From contig JAUZOO010000006.1 of assembly GCA_030706405.1 (NCBI GenBank), positions 1-64,000 on the forward strand: 64,000 nt of DNA, written 5' to 3'. Both the position numbers and the translations under genes were made by a program. The notes beneath the pieces are model-generated. The model was not told where the DNA came from, ran no database searches, and saw only the letters and a list, made by a program, of their open reading frames with translations. How positions within the stretch are numbered: the first letter of the stretch is position 1; each line of letters starts with the position of its first letter. This document shows positions 1-9,985 of this stretch, piece after piece. Source of the DNA: Bacteroidota bacterium. Its GTDB lineage: Bacteria > Bacteroidota > Bacteroidia > Bacteroidales > JAAUTT01.

Positions 1-47
1 AATTTTTTGCAAGTAAAACGCAACCATTATTAATCAATCATACGACT

Positions 48-1082
48 ATGAAAAAAGGCCTTTTTCTTTTACTCTTTAGCTGTTTGTTTTTTACCCCTAT
101 CATTAATGGGCAGCAATTATTTGTTCCGGGAGGAACGTTGGCAACTTCATCAAATGGAAATGTGGGTGTTGGAACTAGTATACCCTCTGCAAAATTTGAG
201 GTTATTGGAAATACTTCTTTGGGTGATTATACTGATAATACCTACTCTAACCTGACAATTAAAGGTCCCAATTCTCCTACAAATGCAAATAGTAAAAGAG
301 ATATTTCGTTTGAGTTTGCTGCTGCAGGGAAAGCACAAATCAGATCGTACAGAGGTGGTTCGTGGGATACTTATTTACAGTTTTTGACTAGCAGCTCTGG
401 AAACACGGGGGGAGAACCATCAGTAAGATTACATATCAATGGCGATGGTAATGTGGGCATTGGAACTGATAATCCTCAAAGTAAATTTCATATAGTTGAA
501 GGGAATAACAATATACGTATTGGCGATTTTGGAGGAAAAAGTATTGCAGGCATAGAACTTTCTGATGGTGATTGTAATTCTCCTTCATCCACATATCTCT
601 TAGGATGGGAAAATTCTTTTAGAATTGCAACTGGGGGCAGTGTTGATGAATCAAATCATAGATTAGTAGTATTAAATAATGGCAACGTCCTTATTGGTAA
701 AACCTCCCAAACCAATACCACTTATAAGCTGGATGTTTCCGGGAAAATCCGTGCCGATGAAATTGTAGTCAATACCACCGGAGCTGACTTTGTATTTGAA
801 AATAACTATAAGCTCCGCCCGCTCTCCGAAGTAGAAACCTTTATCAAACAAAATAAACACCTACCCGATGTTGCTCCTGCCAAAGAAATGCAGACCAACG
901 GCGTAAGCATGGGCGACATGCAGGCTAAGCTGTTGCAGAAGGTGGAAGAGTTGACGTTGTATTCTATAGCACAGGAGAAAGCCAATAAAGAGCTAACGGA
1001 AAGACTTGCTGAGCAGGGACGGGAAATGAAAGAATTGAAACAGTTAATAATGAATAAATCAAATAAATCCCTAACAAATTAG
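48..1082 (+). CDS. Secreted tail-fibre-like protein, paralog 1
   Basis: A 344-residue secreted protein with an N-terminal signal peptide (residues 1-21, ending near NGQQ). The body contains GNVGVGT/GNVGIGT-type motifs that recur in phage tail-fibre and trimeric-adhesin-like proteins. The C-terminal ~110 residues hold the conserved block [17 protein letters not shown]...HLPDV...[11 protein letters not shown], followed by a coiled coil. This C-terminal block is widespread in Bacteroidota secreted proteins; an anchoring, trimerisation or chaperone role is plausible but unproven. It is the first of six near-contiguous paralogs on this strand; the next gene begins 5 bp downstream. The promoter, if upstream, lies mostly outside the window. 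The exact function is not known. Confidence 0.85.
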   Translation: MKKGLFLLLFSCLFFTPIINGQQLFVPGGTLATSSNGNVGVGTSIPSAKFEVIGNTSLGDYTDNTYSNLTIKGPNSPTNANSKRDISFEFAAAGKAQIRSYRGGSWDTYLQFLTSSSGNTGGEPSVRLHINGDGNVGIGTDNPQSKFHIVEGNNNIRIGDFGGKSIAGIELSDGDCNSPSSTYLLGWENSFRIATGGSVDESNHRLVVLNNGNVLIGKTSQTNTTYKLDVSGKIRADEIVVNTTGADFVFENNYKLRPLSEVETFIKQNKHLPDVAPAKEMQTNGVSMGDMQAKLLQKVEELTLYSIAQEKANKELTERLAEQGREMKELKQLIMNKSNKSLTN

Positions 1083-1087
1083 AATTT

Positions 1088-2062
1088 ATGATAAGAAAAT
1101 TGTACTGTTCGATAGTAGGCTTAGGACTAATAGTTTGTATGAATGCGCAAGTGTTCTATGTGCCAAGTGGGGTAAGTGGAATTGGCACCTCAGCCAACGG
1201 CAATATTGGAATAGGAACTCTTTCGCCATCCAATAAGTTAGATATAAATGGAGAATTGGCAGTAGGAGGAGGTTCTGTTAATGCTAATACAACAAAAATT
1301 TTTCTCCGCAATCCATATGCAGACGGAAAAACATGGGCAATTAGTTCAGGTGCGAATATGGCCACTGAATCAAGTTTCTCAATTTATAACTGGACCGACA
1401 ACCAAACATTACCCTTTTTACATATTACCAATAGTGGAAATTTGGGAATTGGTACCCTCTCCCCTTATTATAAACTCTCGGTCAATGGGGATATTTCTGT
1501 AGGAGAAAACAATAGTGTTACTAGTGGTTATGGGAACAAATTATATCTACTCGGGGCTTCAGATAATACAGACCCCATCTGGATAAGTCGATATAATAAT
1601 GGAAGTGACTTATCTGAATTTAGGCTTAATATAGGAGATAATATGAAAGGGGATGACGATAAATTCACTGTAGGAGTAACATATTATGGCGACGGTCTTT
1701 GGAAGCCTATATTCTCCGTACAAAGCGATCGCAATATTATTGCAGATGGCAAGATTACTGCTACAGAAATCCAAGTAAAACAAAACGTTTGGAGCGATTT
1801 TGTTTTAAAACCCACCTACAAGCTTAAATCACTTACCGAAGTTGAGCAATACATCAACAAAAACGGGCACTTGCCCGAAGTGCCTTCCGAAACCGAGGTT
1901 AAACAGAACGGGGTTAATGTGGGCGACATGCAGGCAAAACTGTTGCAAAAGGTGGAGGAGTTGACGTTGTATGTGATTGAGTTGAAGAAGGAGAATGAAC
2001 AGATAAAACAAGAAAACAAAGAGATTAAAAATGAAATCCAAACACTCAAACCATTAAAATGA
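1088..2062 (+). CDS. Secreted tail-fibre-like protein, paralog 2
   Basis: A 324-residue paralog with a signal peptide (cleavage near MNAQ, residues 18-21) and two body segments beginning NGNIGIGT and SGNLGIGT. Its C-terminal block is the second subtype seen in this array: [45 protein letters not shown], then a lysine/glutamate-rich coiled coil. The stop codon overlaps the start of the next gene by 4 bp (ATGA), indicating translational coupling. The middle of the protein does not match any domain I recognise. Confidence 0.85.
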   Translation: MIRKLYCSIVGLGLIVCMNAQVFYVPSGVSGIGTSANGNIGIGTLSPSNKLDINGELAVGGGSVNANTTKIFLRNPYADGKTWAISSGANMATESSFSIYNWTDNQTLPFLHITNSGNLGIGTLSPYYKLSVNGDISVGENNSVTSGYGNKLYLLGASDNTDPIWISRYNNGSDLSEFRLNIGDNMKGDDDKFTVGVTYYGDGLWKPIFSVQSDRNIIADGKITATEIQVKQNVWSDFVLKPTYKLKSLTEVEQYINKNGHLPEVPSETEVKQNGVNVGDMQAKLLQKVEELTLYVIELKKENEQIKQENKEIKNEIQTLKPLK

Positions 2063-3141
2063 AAAGTTTTATAAAAATGCTCAGATCAAAACATCTCATA
2101 AAAACAATAATCTTTGTTGTTTTTGTATGTAGTTATCATAATTCTTATTCTCAACAAATAGGCAATGGTCTCGAAAATATCATAACAAACTTTGGAGATA
2201 TCCTATATTCTGGAGCTTATAATGGATGCAATCCTACCGGAGGTGTGCCAGATAGCGAGCATCCATGGCAGCATCTTCTGGTATTACGCCATCCTAATGA
2301 AGCCAATAATTATCAATTACAGATAGGAACTACCTTTGCAGAAAATGAAAAGCTATTTTTCAGAAAAATAGCCAATAATCTGAACCCTAAAAGTCCCACA
2401 TGGGTTGAATTAGCTACGAGAAACAGCAATATGTTTAATGGGAATCAGACTATAAATGGTGAAATTATATGGCCTTTAGCCCAGAAAAATTTTAGTGCAG
2501 CACCTCGGGAAGGAGTAAGTCCTATGTCCATCCGTTTATGGGACAATTATAACGGAGGAGGCCCCTCCTCCTTTGGAACTCTTCTTGAAATGTATGGCCG
2601 TTATGGACATATGGTATCTCAACTGTATTTTGGAGGCTGGGATAATTCAAGAATTCGGTATAGAGAGGCTTTTTATGCACAAAATCAGTGGAATGAGTGG
2701 CGTTACCTTTTGGATTCTAAAAATGATATTGAATCAAGTGGTAATCTTCATATATTAGGTTCAGGAAACCATTATATTTCAAATGGAAACCTTTTAATTG
2801 GTCAAACTTCACAAACCAACTCGACCTACAAACTCGACGTTGCCGGAAAGATTCGAACAGATGAAATCGTTGTCAATACCTCAGGTGCCGACTTTGTATT
2901 CGAAAAGAATTACAAGCTCCGCCCGCTCTCCGAAGTAGAAACCTTTATCAAACAAAATAAACACCTACCCGATGTTGCTCCTGCCAAAGAAATGCAGACC
3001 AACGGCGTAAGCATGGGCGACATGCAGGCCAAACTGTTGCAAAAGGTGGAAGAATTGACATTATATGTAATTGAGTTGAAAAAAGAAAACGAGCAGCAAA
3101 AACAACAAATTGAAGAATTGAATAATAAACTTAAAAATTGA
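2059..3141 (+). CDS. Secreted tail-fibre-like protein, paralog 3, with pyocin-knob-like body
   Basis: A 360-residue secreted protein with a signal peptide ending near SYSQQ. Residues ~45-220 differ from the neighbours: the segment [20 protein letters not shown] and the later [20 protein letters not shown] resemble the pyocin-knob/tail-fibre receptor-binding fold seen in phage fibres (recognition by eye, moderate confidence). The C-terminal ~110 residues are the subtype-A block and are almost identical at DNA level to those of paralogs 1 and 4. It starts inside the stop of the previous gene (4-bp overlap). A coiled-coil tail ends the protein. Confidence 0.85.
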   Translation: MKSFIKMLRSKHLIKTIIFVVFVCSYHNSYSQQIGNGLENIITNFGDILYSGAYNGCNPTGGVPDSEHPWQHLLVLRHPNEANNYQLQIGTTFAENEKLFFRKIANNLNPKSPTWVELATRNSNMFNGNQTINGEIIWPLAQKNFSAAPREGVSPMSIRLWDNYNGGGPSSFGTLLEMYGRYGHMVSQLYFGGWDNSRIRYREAFYAQNQWNEWRYLLDSKNDIESSGNLHILGSGNHYISNGNLLIGQTSQTNSTYKLDVAGKIRTDEIVVNTSGADFVFEKNYKLRPLSEVETFIKQNKHLPDVAPAKEMQTNGVSMGDMQAKLLQKVEELTLYVIELKKENEQQKQQIEELNNKLKN

Positions 3142-3157
3142 ACCATAGATAAATAAA

Positions 3158-4153
3158 ATGATGAACCTATTTATGTGTAGAATTAAATTACTTGTTGGGC
3201 TATCTTTTGTTACATATACAACAAATATTTTTTCTCAGGTCATTCCAACAAATAGCAATCCTGTAGCGCTTGAACATAATTTATTGTTTAATGCCACCAC
3301 ACGTTATACCGTAACTCAATCGGGACAGGCGCAGGTTGATTTGAATATCATGTTTGATGGAGTCTTTGCCCCCAGCTACTCAAGTAATGCAGTTTTGGCC
3401 TCTAACCCTACTGTAATTACTATAGAAGGCTTACCTATTCAACATGTTCAGCGAGGCGCGTGGATTGGCTGGACAACAAGATACTGGCCTTCCACTAAAT
3501 TTAAAATAGAAGGTTATCTTGAATGGAGTGTATCAAATGGGAGTCAACACTGGATTACCATTACCGAACAGGAAAATTACTCAGGAAATGATTTTCTTTC
3601 TGGGTTACCAGAAGGAGCTTATTCTAAAATTAGATTTACTTTTTATGCAGGGTCTGTTGATCCAGGAAGCGAAGGGCGCTTTGGATTATCGGAAATATAT
3701 TTTATCCATCCTGAAGCCACCACACCTTATAATGGACTATTTGAAATTTTGGGAGCAAGTTGGAATAAAAATGGTAACAATTTGAATTATAATCAAGGCA
3801 ATGTTCTAATAGGTAAGACTTCCCAATCCAATAGCTCTTATAAACTCGACGTTGCCGGAAAGATTCGAACAGATGAAATTGTAGTTAATACCACCGGTGC
3901 CGACTTTGTATTCGAAAAGAATTACAAGCTCCGCCCACTCTCCGAAGTTGAAACCTTTATCAAACGAAATAAACACCTACCCGATGTTGCTCCTGCCAAA
4001 GAAATGCAGACCAACGGCGTAAGCATGGGCGATATGCAGGCTAAACTGTTGCAAAAAGTGGAGGAGCTGACGTTGTATACTATTGAATTGGAGAAAAAAA
4101 TGAAAGAAATGCAGAATAAGATGAATGAATTAGAGAAAAAAGAAAAATTATGA
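3158..4153 (+). CDS. Secreted tail-fibre-like protein, paralog 4
   Basis: A 331-residue secreted protein with signal peptide (cleavage near IFSQ). Residues ~30-190 form a beta-rich domain (for example QHVQRGAWIGWTTRYW) that is unlike the other paralogs and that I cannot name. The C terminus is the subtype-A block ([18 protein letters not shown]) followed by a short coiled coil rich in Lys, Met and Glu. It sits 16 bp after paralog 3, and its stop overlaps paralog 5 by 4 bp. Variable body plus conserved tail is the pattern of the whole family. Confidence 0.83.
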   Translation: MMNLFMCRIKLLVGLSFVTYTTNIFSQVIPTNSNPVALEHNLLFNATTRYTVTQSGQAQVDLNIMFDGVFAPSYSSNAVLASNPTVITIEGLPIQHVQRGAWIGWTTRYWPSTKFKIEGYLEWSVSNGSQHWITITEQENYSGNDFLSGLPEGAYSKIRFTFYAGSVDPGSEGRFGLSEIYFIHPEATTPYNGLFEILGASWNKNGNNLNYNQGNVLIGKTSQSNSSYKLDVAGKIRTDEIVVNTTGADFVFEKNYKLRPLSEVETFIKRNKHLPDVAPAKEMQTNGVSMGDMQAKLLQKVEELTLYTIELEKKMKEMQNKMNELEKKEKL

Positions 4154-4926
4154 AAGATCATTTATTAATCATTTTAATAGCACTTCTCACTATACAAGTC
4201 TCAAATGCACAAATACTTTATATACCAGGTGGCATTAATGGAGTTGGGACTTCGACATCTGTGAATATAGGGATAGGAACAAATTTACCTACTAAATTAT
4301 TGGATGTAAATGGAGATGTTAGAATAGGAAATTTATCATCAAGGAATTACTTAAAGATTACATCACAAGAATGGCCGGAGATAAGATTTGAGACTACTTT
4401 AAGCAATGAAAAGATGAGAATTGGAATAGCTCACTCAGATAATTCCGGCTATCCTGTCCAAGAGGGAGATTTATATTTTTATACTCAAGATGTTAATTCG
4501 ATGCCATTTATTTTGAGAAAGAGTGGTAATGTTTTACTTAATGTATCTCTTGGAAACGTTGGTATCGGCACCACCTCACCCCAAAACAAACTCGACGTTA
4601 ACGGCACCATCCGGGCAAAAGAAGTTAAAGTAACATTGGAGGGTTGGAGCGATTTTGTTTTTAAGCCCTCTTATAAGCTCAAACCTCTCAGCGAAGTGGA
4701 GCAATACATTAACAAAAATGGACATTTGCCCGAAGTTCCTTCCGAAACTGAGGTTAAACAGAACGGGGTTAATGTGGGCGATATGCAGGCTAAGCTGTTG
4801 CAGAAGGTGGAGGAGCTGACGTTGTATGTGATTGAGCAAGAAAAGAAAATGAATGCTCAGAGCCTTATAATTGAAGAGCAAAACAAAGTAATTCAGCAAT
4901 TAAAAGTCCAAATAAATAAGAAATGA
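4150..4926 (+). CDS. Secreted tail-fibre-like protein, paralog 5
   Basis: A 258-residue paralog, the shortest of the six-gene array. It has a signal peptide (cleavage near SNAQ), an N-terminal ILYIPGGINGVGT segment very like the start of paralog 2, two GxGT motifs, then the subtype-B C-terminal block (WSDFVFKPSYKLKPLSEVEQ) and a coiled coil. Overlaps of 4 bp at both ends show it is embedded in a translationally coupled operon. No catalytic motif is visible; a structural or adhesive role is inferred only from family resemblance. Confidence 0.83.
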   Translation: MKDHLLIILIALLTIQVSNAQILYIPGGINGVGTSTSVNIGIGTNLPTKLLDVNGDVRIGNLSSRNYLKITSQEWPEIRFETTLSNEKMRIGIAHSDNSGYPVQEGDLYFYTQDVNSMPFILRKSGNVLLNVSLGNVGIGTTSPQNKLDVNGTIRAKEVKVTLEGWSDFVFKPSYKLKPLSEVEQYINKNGHLPEVPSETEVKQNGVNVGDMQAKLLQKVEELTLYVIEQEKKMNAQSLIIEEQNKVIQQLKVQINKK

Positions 4927-5921
4927 AAGCTAAATATTTAGTAGTCCACTTTTTTCTTTCGGTGGCATTTTATACAGCCTCGGCTCAAATGCAAGATGAC
5001 GAAACTGTTGTAAACCACGTGATCTATAAAGGAACTTTTGTGGTTGGAGGTAATAAGGATACCTACTATCCTGTTATTTTTAAATATGGAAATCAAGATA
5101 GGATTAATCATCTTAGGATTTTTCGGGGATATTATGAAGCCGGACCAAATGAATTAAGCCCTACCCATAAAGGTGGACTCACTCTCGAATTTGATTTAAA
5201 TTATGGAGGATGGGGTGGTTCAACTTATGACTGGCGCATTATGGATTTAAGGCAAACTTATCATGAGACATTTGCTAATGCTGGTGTTTGCATGTTCTAT
5301 ATGGGATTTGCAGTTTGGTTAAGAGGAGGAGGATTTGTTTATCACTATGAGTCGGAATGTCCTTCAAATCTTCAAGTAGCCTATGCGAATGAAATGATAT
5401 ATCAGACCCCATATCCTGATCATCCCGAATATACGGTTTATGCAGATAATCCAGTCACTGTAATAAATAAGGATAATATAAATAATCATCTTTTGTCATT
5501 GTCTTTTTCAAAACAGGGTAATGATATTCTTTATTTACAAGGCAACGTCGGCATCGGTACCACTGCTCCTCAAAACAAACTCGACGTTAACGGCACCATC
5601 CGCGCTAAAGAAATTAAGGTAACTCTCGAAGGATGGAGTGATTTTGTATTTGAACGCACTTACAAGCTACAACCGCTTACCGAAGTAGAACAATACATCA
5701 ACAAAAACGGCCACCTGCCCGAAGTACCTTCCGAAACAGAGGTTAAACAAAAAGGAGTTGATGTAGGTGATATGCAAGCTAAATTATTGCAAAAGGTGGA
5801 GGAGCTGACGTTGTATAGCATAGCTCAAGAAAAAGAAAATGCCGAACTAAAACAAAGGTTATATGAACAGGAGCTAAAGCTAAAAAAGCTGGAGGAATTA
5901 ATAATCAATAAAATAAATTAA
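4923..5921 (+). CDS. Secreted tail-fibre-like protein, paralog 6
   Basis: A 332-residue paralog with a signal peptide (cleavage near ASAQ). Residues ~30-185 contain an aromatic- and glycine-rich domain (GGWGGSTYDWRIMDLRQTYH) that I do not recognise. It is followed by a GNVGIGT motif and the subtype-B C-terminal block, with a long coiled coil at the end. It is the last intact member of the first array; a broken relative follows 13 bp downstream. Confidence 0.83.
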   Translation: MKAKYLVVHFFLSVAFYTASAQMQDDETVVNHVIYKGTFVVGGNKDTYYPVIFKYGNQDRINHLRIFRGYYEAGPNELSPTHKGGLTLEFDLNYGGWGGSTYDWRIMDLRQTYHETFANAGVCMFYMGFAVWLRGGGFVYHYESECPSNLQVAYANEMIYQTPYPDHPEYTVYADNPVTVINKDNINNHLLSLSFSKQGNDILYLQGNVGIGTTAPQNKLDVNGTIRAKEIKVTLEGWSDFVFERTYKLQPLTEVEQYINKNGHLPEVPSETEVKQKGVDVGDMQAKLLQKVEELTLYSIAQEKENAELKQRLYEQELKLKKLEELIINKIN

Positions 5922-5934
5922 CATACAATATTAA

Positions 5935-6190
5935 ATGAAACGAATATCAATAATACTTCTTATAATTATACAAGGATATTGTTTAAATGTCCAAGTTAAT
6001 GAGTTAGCTCCAAACTATAAAGTAATTGATATAGGATGGAATGGCTATGGTGATTTTACTCGTAGTCTAATATTATTGCATGAGATTTTAATAGGAATTT
6101 CATTGTTAAAAATTAGGCTATCGGAACAATTCAAGCAATGAGAGTTAGTACGCTCCCAAACAAGGAGTCAAATCGATGAAAGACGGGCTT
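5935..6190 (+). pseudogene. Decayed start of a seventh tail-fibre-like gene
   Basis: An ATG opens a frame with a plausible signal peptide, then WNGYGDFTRSLILLHEI, a segment I recognise from N-terminal regions of this secreted family. The frame drifts after ISLL, near 6108. Continuing in the next frame gives KN, a stop, then AIGTIQAMRVS, which reads as the expected continuation with one base lost in an A run and one TAT-to-TAG change. A further stop ends the remnant near 6175. No C-terminal conserved block follows before the RHS gene at 6305, so the gene is both frameshifted and truncated. Confidence 0.6.
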
Positions 6191-6304
6191 AAAATGATTT
6201 TTGAAATTAAATTTGGGTTTAACCGTTTTAATACGCTTGAGAAATGTAATAAATAAGATAATTAGCAACATGTATTACTGTCATATTAAAAAAACAATCT
6301 TGTT

Positions 6305-9300
6305 ATGATGAAAATTAAACAAAAATTATTAAAAATTAGTACTTTAAGGAATAAAGTATTTATTATTATTTTTTTGACTGCAATTGGAGGCAAAACTGTT
6401 GCTCAAAATCAGCTATTAGATATAAATTCATCGAATAGTAATTCTTTATTTAATGGCTTACCTGACATTAAAATACCACTCTATGAGTTCAAAGAAAAAT
6501 CGATGAATATACCTGTTTTTTTAAATTACGATGCTAGTGGGAATAAGGTAGAAACAGTCGCTAGCAACATTGGATTAGGATGGACATTATATGTAGGAGG
6601 GCAGATAAATAGAATCGTAAAGGGAATTCCCGACGATTATTATATGAATGATAATGATAACTTAGGAGTGGGTTGGATTCATAACTTAGATCAAAAGACA
6701 ACACTTGAATCTAGTTTTTTTGGCTTATTTAAATATGATCAAACTATTGAAACAGCCAAAGCTGATATATCCAATGTAATAAATAATCCCAATTTTCTAG
6801 AACGCTCAAATTCTAGTATCTGGAGTTTATTTAATTTTTTCACAAGATATTGGTTAGACACAGAGCCTGATATTTTTTCATTTGACATCCCTGGCCATAA
6901 AGGCGAGTTTTATTTTGATAAGGATGGAAAGATTTCCCCTATAAATGGTAATGGGCTAATTTTTTCATATTCTTTAGATGCCAATAAAAAAATAAACGAA
7001 TTTGATATAACAGATGAAAACGGGAATAAATATATTTATTCTATTAAAGATCAGAAAAAATTAAATCTTAAAGGAGTGAAAAAATTTACATTTGTTTACG
7101 CTATGTGGGGTATCCCCTTTGAGTCTGATAATCTCGTTACAACTTTCTACGACACTTGGCATTTAAGCAAAATTATATCTTCAAATGGGACGGAGATTAA
7201 TTATCATTATGCTACAGAAAACTATACGTTAACTAGTCTTGTTTCGTCTTATAAAAAAGGTATTGAAAGTACTGAAACTAACAATTATAGCCAATTACTG
7301 ATTTCTAATTGTTTCAATAGATTAACACAGATTAGCTCGGACAATATAGAAATGAATTTTAGTACAGGTACAGAAAGGAGGGATCTACCTGGAACTTATC
7401 CAATAAATGGCATTACTGTAGTTTGGAAGCCGACCCGTACTTTTATTAAAAATTATTTTTTTGAACAAAACTATTTTTTAAGTTCAACTTCAACTCCATC
7501 TGAGAAGTCGTTGAGATTAAAACTTAATTCTATTCAAGAATTAAGTAGGAATGGTCAATCCCCCCCCCCAATTTCATTTTTTTATGACGAAGAAGATAAA
7601 TTACCTCCAAGAGATTCGAAGGAACAAGATATTTGGGGGTATTATAATGCTAATCATGCGACTACATTAATCCCTAAAATTTATGTATATGGTAGCGATG
7701 ATTTCAATCCATACAAAGCAATTCCAATACCCAATTGCTCGGCAGACTATGTTATAAATGGAGCTGATAGGTCTCCTGACATTAGAAATATAAATGGTAA
7801 AATTGAAACTGTGATGGATGCATTTATACTTACTCAAATAAAAACGTCAGAAGGAGGTGTAATTTCTTATCAATTTGAGCCGCACGAATATGCTTATGAT
7901 GGGCATGAATATCGAGGTGGGGGATTACGCATAAGCAAAATAGCATATTCAGATGGTACAACCACTAATCAAATAGTTAAAGAGTTTAAGTATTCCGATC
8001 CAATCTTTGGGTCAAATGGTGTACTTATAAATATGCCAATTTATGCTTATATTAATTATGGTCGAGATGCAAATTCGAAAAATAAGGTTCAATCTGAGTA
8101 TTTTAATAATCGTAATAATTTTTATCAAAATTATTTGAATGTAACAAGTGATAATAATTTATTTTATTATGGAAATCCAATTGGGTATAGCAAAGTAGAG
8201 GTTAATCAATCAGGAAAAGGGTCGACTGCATATTACTATGAAATTAATTCATCTTTTAATGATCTTAATAAAACAAGAATAGTGAATAATTTAATTGAGG
8301 ACCCCTATGCAGAAGGAATTCTAATAAATGGTGACGGTAGTGATGATGTAGAGACCTGTGGTAGTCTTTTGGGCACTAGTTATAAGTTATTCTGTAAATA
8401 TGAAGAAGGGCCCAATTTGTCTTTTTTTTCGTTTAATATATTCCCATTCCCATCTAATGGTAATAGTTATTGGAATAATGGTTTTCTGACATATACAGAA
8501 CAGAAGGATGAGCTAGGTAACTTAACAAAGACGACAGGTTTCGCTTATAGCGATAAATTTATATCTGGATCTAAACCAAATATTATTTATGGTTTAAGAT
8601 ATGCGATGCATTATAATCCAGTCTATATCGAAGAAACTGGTACATGTGGTTTATATGGAAAGATCTGTGCTGAATGTGATAAGCATAATGGGAATCCTCA
8701 ATATATTTATGGGAGATATTCATTAAATTCTGGAATGTATCGTGTATTAGAATCTGTAAATGAAACTTTTTATGATCTAAAAGATGTTAATAAATTTAAT
8801 TCAACGACAACGACATACAAATATAATGATGTTGGTCAGGTTAGTTTGGTGTCCCAGATTCAGAGTAATGGTAGTGAATTAAAAACTACATATTCATATC
8901 CTTGTGATTTCAATTTTACAACTACAATTAATGGTGTCTCATATCCTTTGCCGCCTTGCGAAAATTATGCCCAAACAATATATAATATGCAAACCAAAAA
9001 CATAATTAAACCTATTGAAGTGGTAAAGTATTTTAATAATAAAGTTATTGATGCAAGACTTTATACATACTCCTTGCCGGATAATTACCTTTTGAAAACA
9101 ATTAACAAAATAAATATTGAGACTCCATTAAGTAGTTCCAATTTTACACGTTGTAATTTGGGTTTGACATTCTGTCAATCGAGCAATTCCTATCTGGGGA
9201 CAAGTGGAGCAAAATTTTTGAGTGATGGGAAATATCAACCTTACATAAATTATGATTATGATGCCAATGGCAATATTCTCCAATATCATGAAGCTAATAA

Positions 9301-9982
9301 TATAAACACCGCCTATATATGGGGATATAATTCTAGTCTGCCCGTAGCCAAAGTAGCCAATGCAAGTCAAAACGAAATTTTTTTTACCAGTTTTGACGAC
9401 GGAATGCCTGTTATTGACGGATGGGCAGTCAACACAAGCTTGGATGCCACGCATGCAAGAACAGGAAAATATGCACTAAAGTCAAATAATCCCAGTAATA
9501 GTTTGATTTATCACTTTTTCCCTAAGCTTACCATTAACAATAGTTCAGATAAAAAATACAGGTATTCCTGTTGGGTTTACAGTTCTGGACCCCAAGCTAA
9601 TTTATACTTCTTTTGGAAAGACAATACCAGTGCCGATTGGTATGCCCCTTCATGGAATGTAGATCATAAGACAACAACAGAAATCAATAAGTGGGTATTA
9701 CTACAAGGAGAAGTAACCGTTCCTGCTAATGCAAAGCAGATTTATCTGAGGGCTGATAATATGGGCTCCGGAACCGTTTGGTTTGATGATTTGCGCCTTT
9801 GTCCTGCTGATTCCAAGATGACAACTTATACTCATGCTCCGCTTGTAGGAATGACTTCGTCGACCGACGAAAATAATATAAGCACTTTTTACGAGTATGA
9901 TTCATTAGGAAGATTAATGAATACCAGGGATAAAGACCAAAACATTCTAAATCATTATGAATATCATTATAAACAACAATAA
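6305..9982 (+). CDS. Large YD-repeat/RHS-type secreted protein with CBM-like domain
   Basis: A 1,225-residue protein with a signal peptide (residues ~1-34, ending TVAQ). The region after it (LPDIKIPLYEFKEKSMNIPV ... NIGLGWTL) matches the N-terminal shell of SpvB/YD-repeat proteins. The long middle is beta-rich. Residues ~1020-1160 look like a carbohydrate-binding-module-type jelly roll (FTSFDDGMPVIDGW ... GSGTVWFDDLRL). The C terminus has a YD repeat (STFYEYDSLGRLMNTRDKDQ). It is 3 bp upstream of a second, larger RHS gene; the pair is a common Bacteroidota arrangement, so the two proteins probably act together at the cell surface. AT content is high through most of the gene and falls in the last ~600 bp. 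Confidence 0.85.
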   Translation: MMKIKQKLLKISTLRNKVFIIIFLTAIGGKTVAQNQLLDINSSNSNSLFNGLPDIKIPLYEFKEKSMNIPVFLNYDASGNKVETVASNIGLGWTLYVGGQINRIVKGIPDDYYMNDNDNLGVGWIHNLDQKTTLESSFFGLFKYDQTIETAKADISNVINNPNFLERSNSSIWSLFNFFTRYWLDTEPDIFSFDIPGHKGEFYFDKDGKISPINGNGLIFSYSLDANKKINEFDITDENGNKYIYSIKDQKKLNLKGVKKFTFVYAMWGIPFESDNLVTTFYDTWHLSKIISSNGTEINYHYATENYTLTSLVSSYKKGIESTETNNYSQLLISNCFNRLTQISSDNIEMNFSTGTERRDLPGTYPINGITVVWKPTRTFIKNYFFEQNYFLSSTSTPSEKSLRLKLNSIQELSRNGQSPPPISFFYDEEDKLPPRDSKEQDIWGYYNANHATTLIPKIYVYGSDDFNPYKAIPIPNCSADYVINGADRSPDIRNINGKIETVMDAFILTQIKTSEGGVISYQFEPHEYAYDGHEYRGGGLRISKIAYSDGTTTNQIVKEFKYSDPIFGSNGVLINMPIYAYINYGRDANSKNKVQSEYFNNRNNFYQNYLNVTSDNNLFYYGNPIGYSKVEVNQSGKGSTAYYYEINSSFNDLNKTRIVNNLIEDPYAEGILINGDGSDDVETCGSLLGTSYKLFCKYEEGPNLSFFSFNIFPFPSNGNSYWNNGFLTYTEQKDELGNLTKTTGFAYSDKFISGSKPNIIYGLRYAMHYNPVYIEETGTCGLYGKICAECDKHNGNPQYIYGRYSLNSGMYRVLESVNETFYDLKDVNKFNSTTTTYKYNDVGQVSLVSQIQSNGSELKTTYSYPCDFNFTTTINGVSYPLPPCENYAQTIYNMQTKNIIKPIEVVKYFNNKVIDARLYTYSLPDNYLLKTINKINIETPLSSSNFTRCNLGLTFCQSSNSYLGTSGAKFLSDGKYQPYINYDYDANGNILQYHEANNINTAYIWGYNSSLPVAKVANASQNEIFFTSFDDGMPVIDGWAVNTSLDATHARTGKYALKSNNPSNSLIYHFFPKLTINNSSDKKYRYSCWVYSSGPQANLYFFWKDNTSADWYAPSWNVDHKTTTEINKWVLLQGEVTVPANAKQIYLRADNMGSGTVWFDDLRLCPADSKMTTYTHAPLVGMTSSTDENNISTFYEYDSLGRLMNTRDKDQNILNHYEYHYKQQ

Positions 9983-9985
9983 CAA

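Noticed and set aside
2910-3146. Minus-strand frames of ~70-105 codons opposite the 3' ends of the fibre-like genes (also near 1816-2049, 3922-4161, 4576-4899)
   Set aside because: They recur only because the plus-strand C-terminal block is conserved; antisense shadows with no start context or recognisable product.
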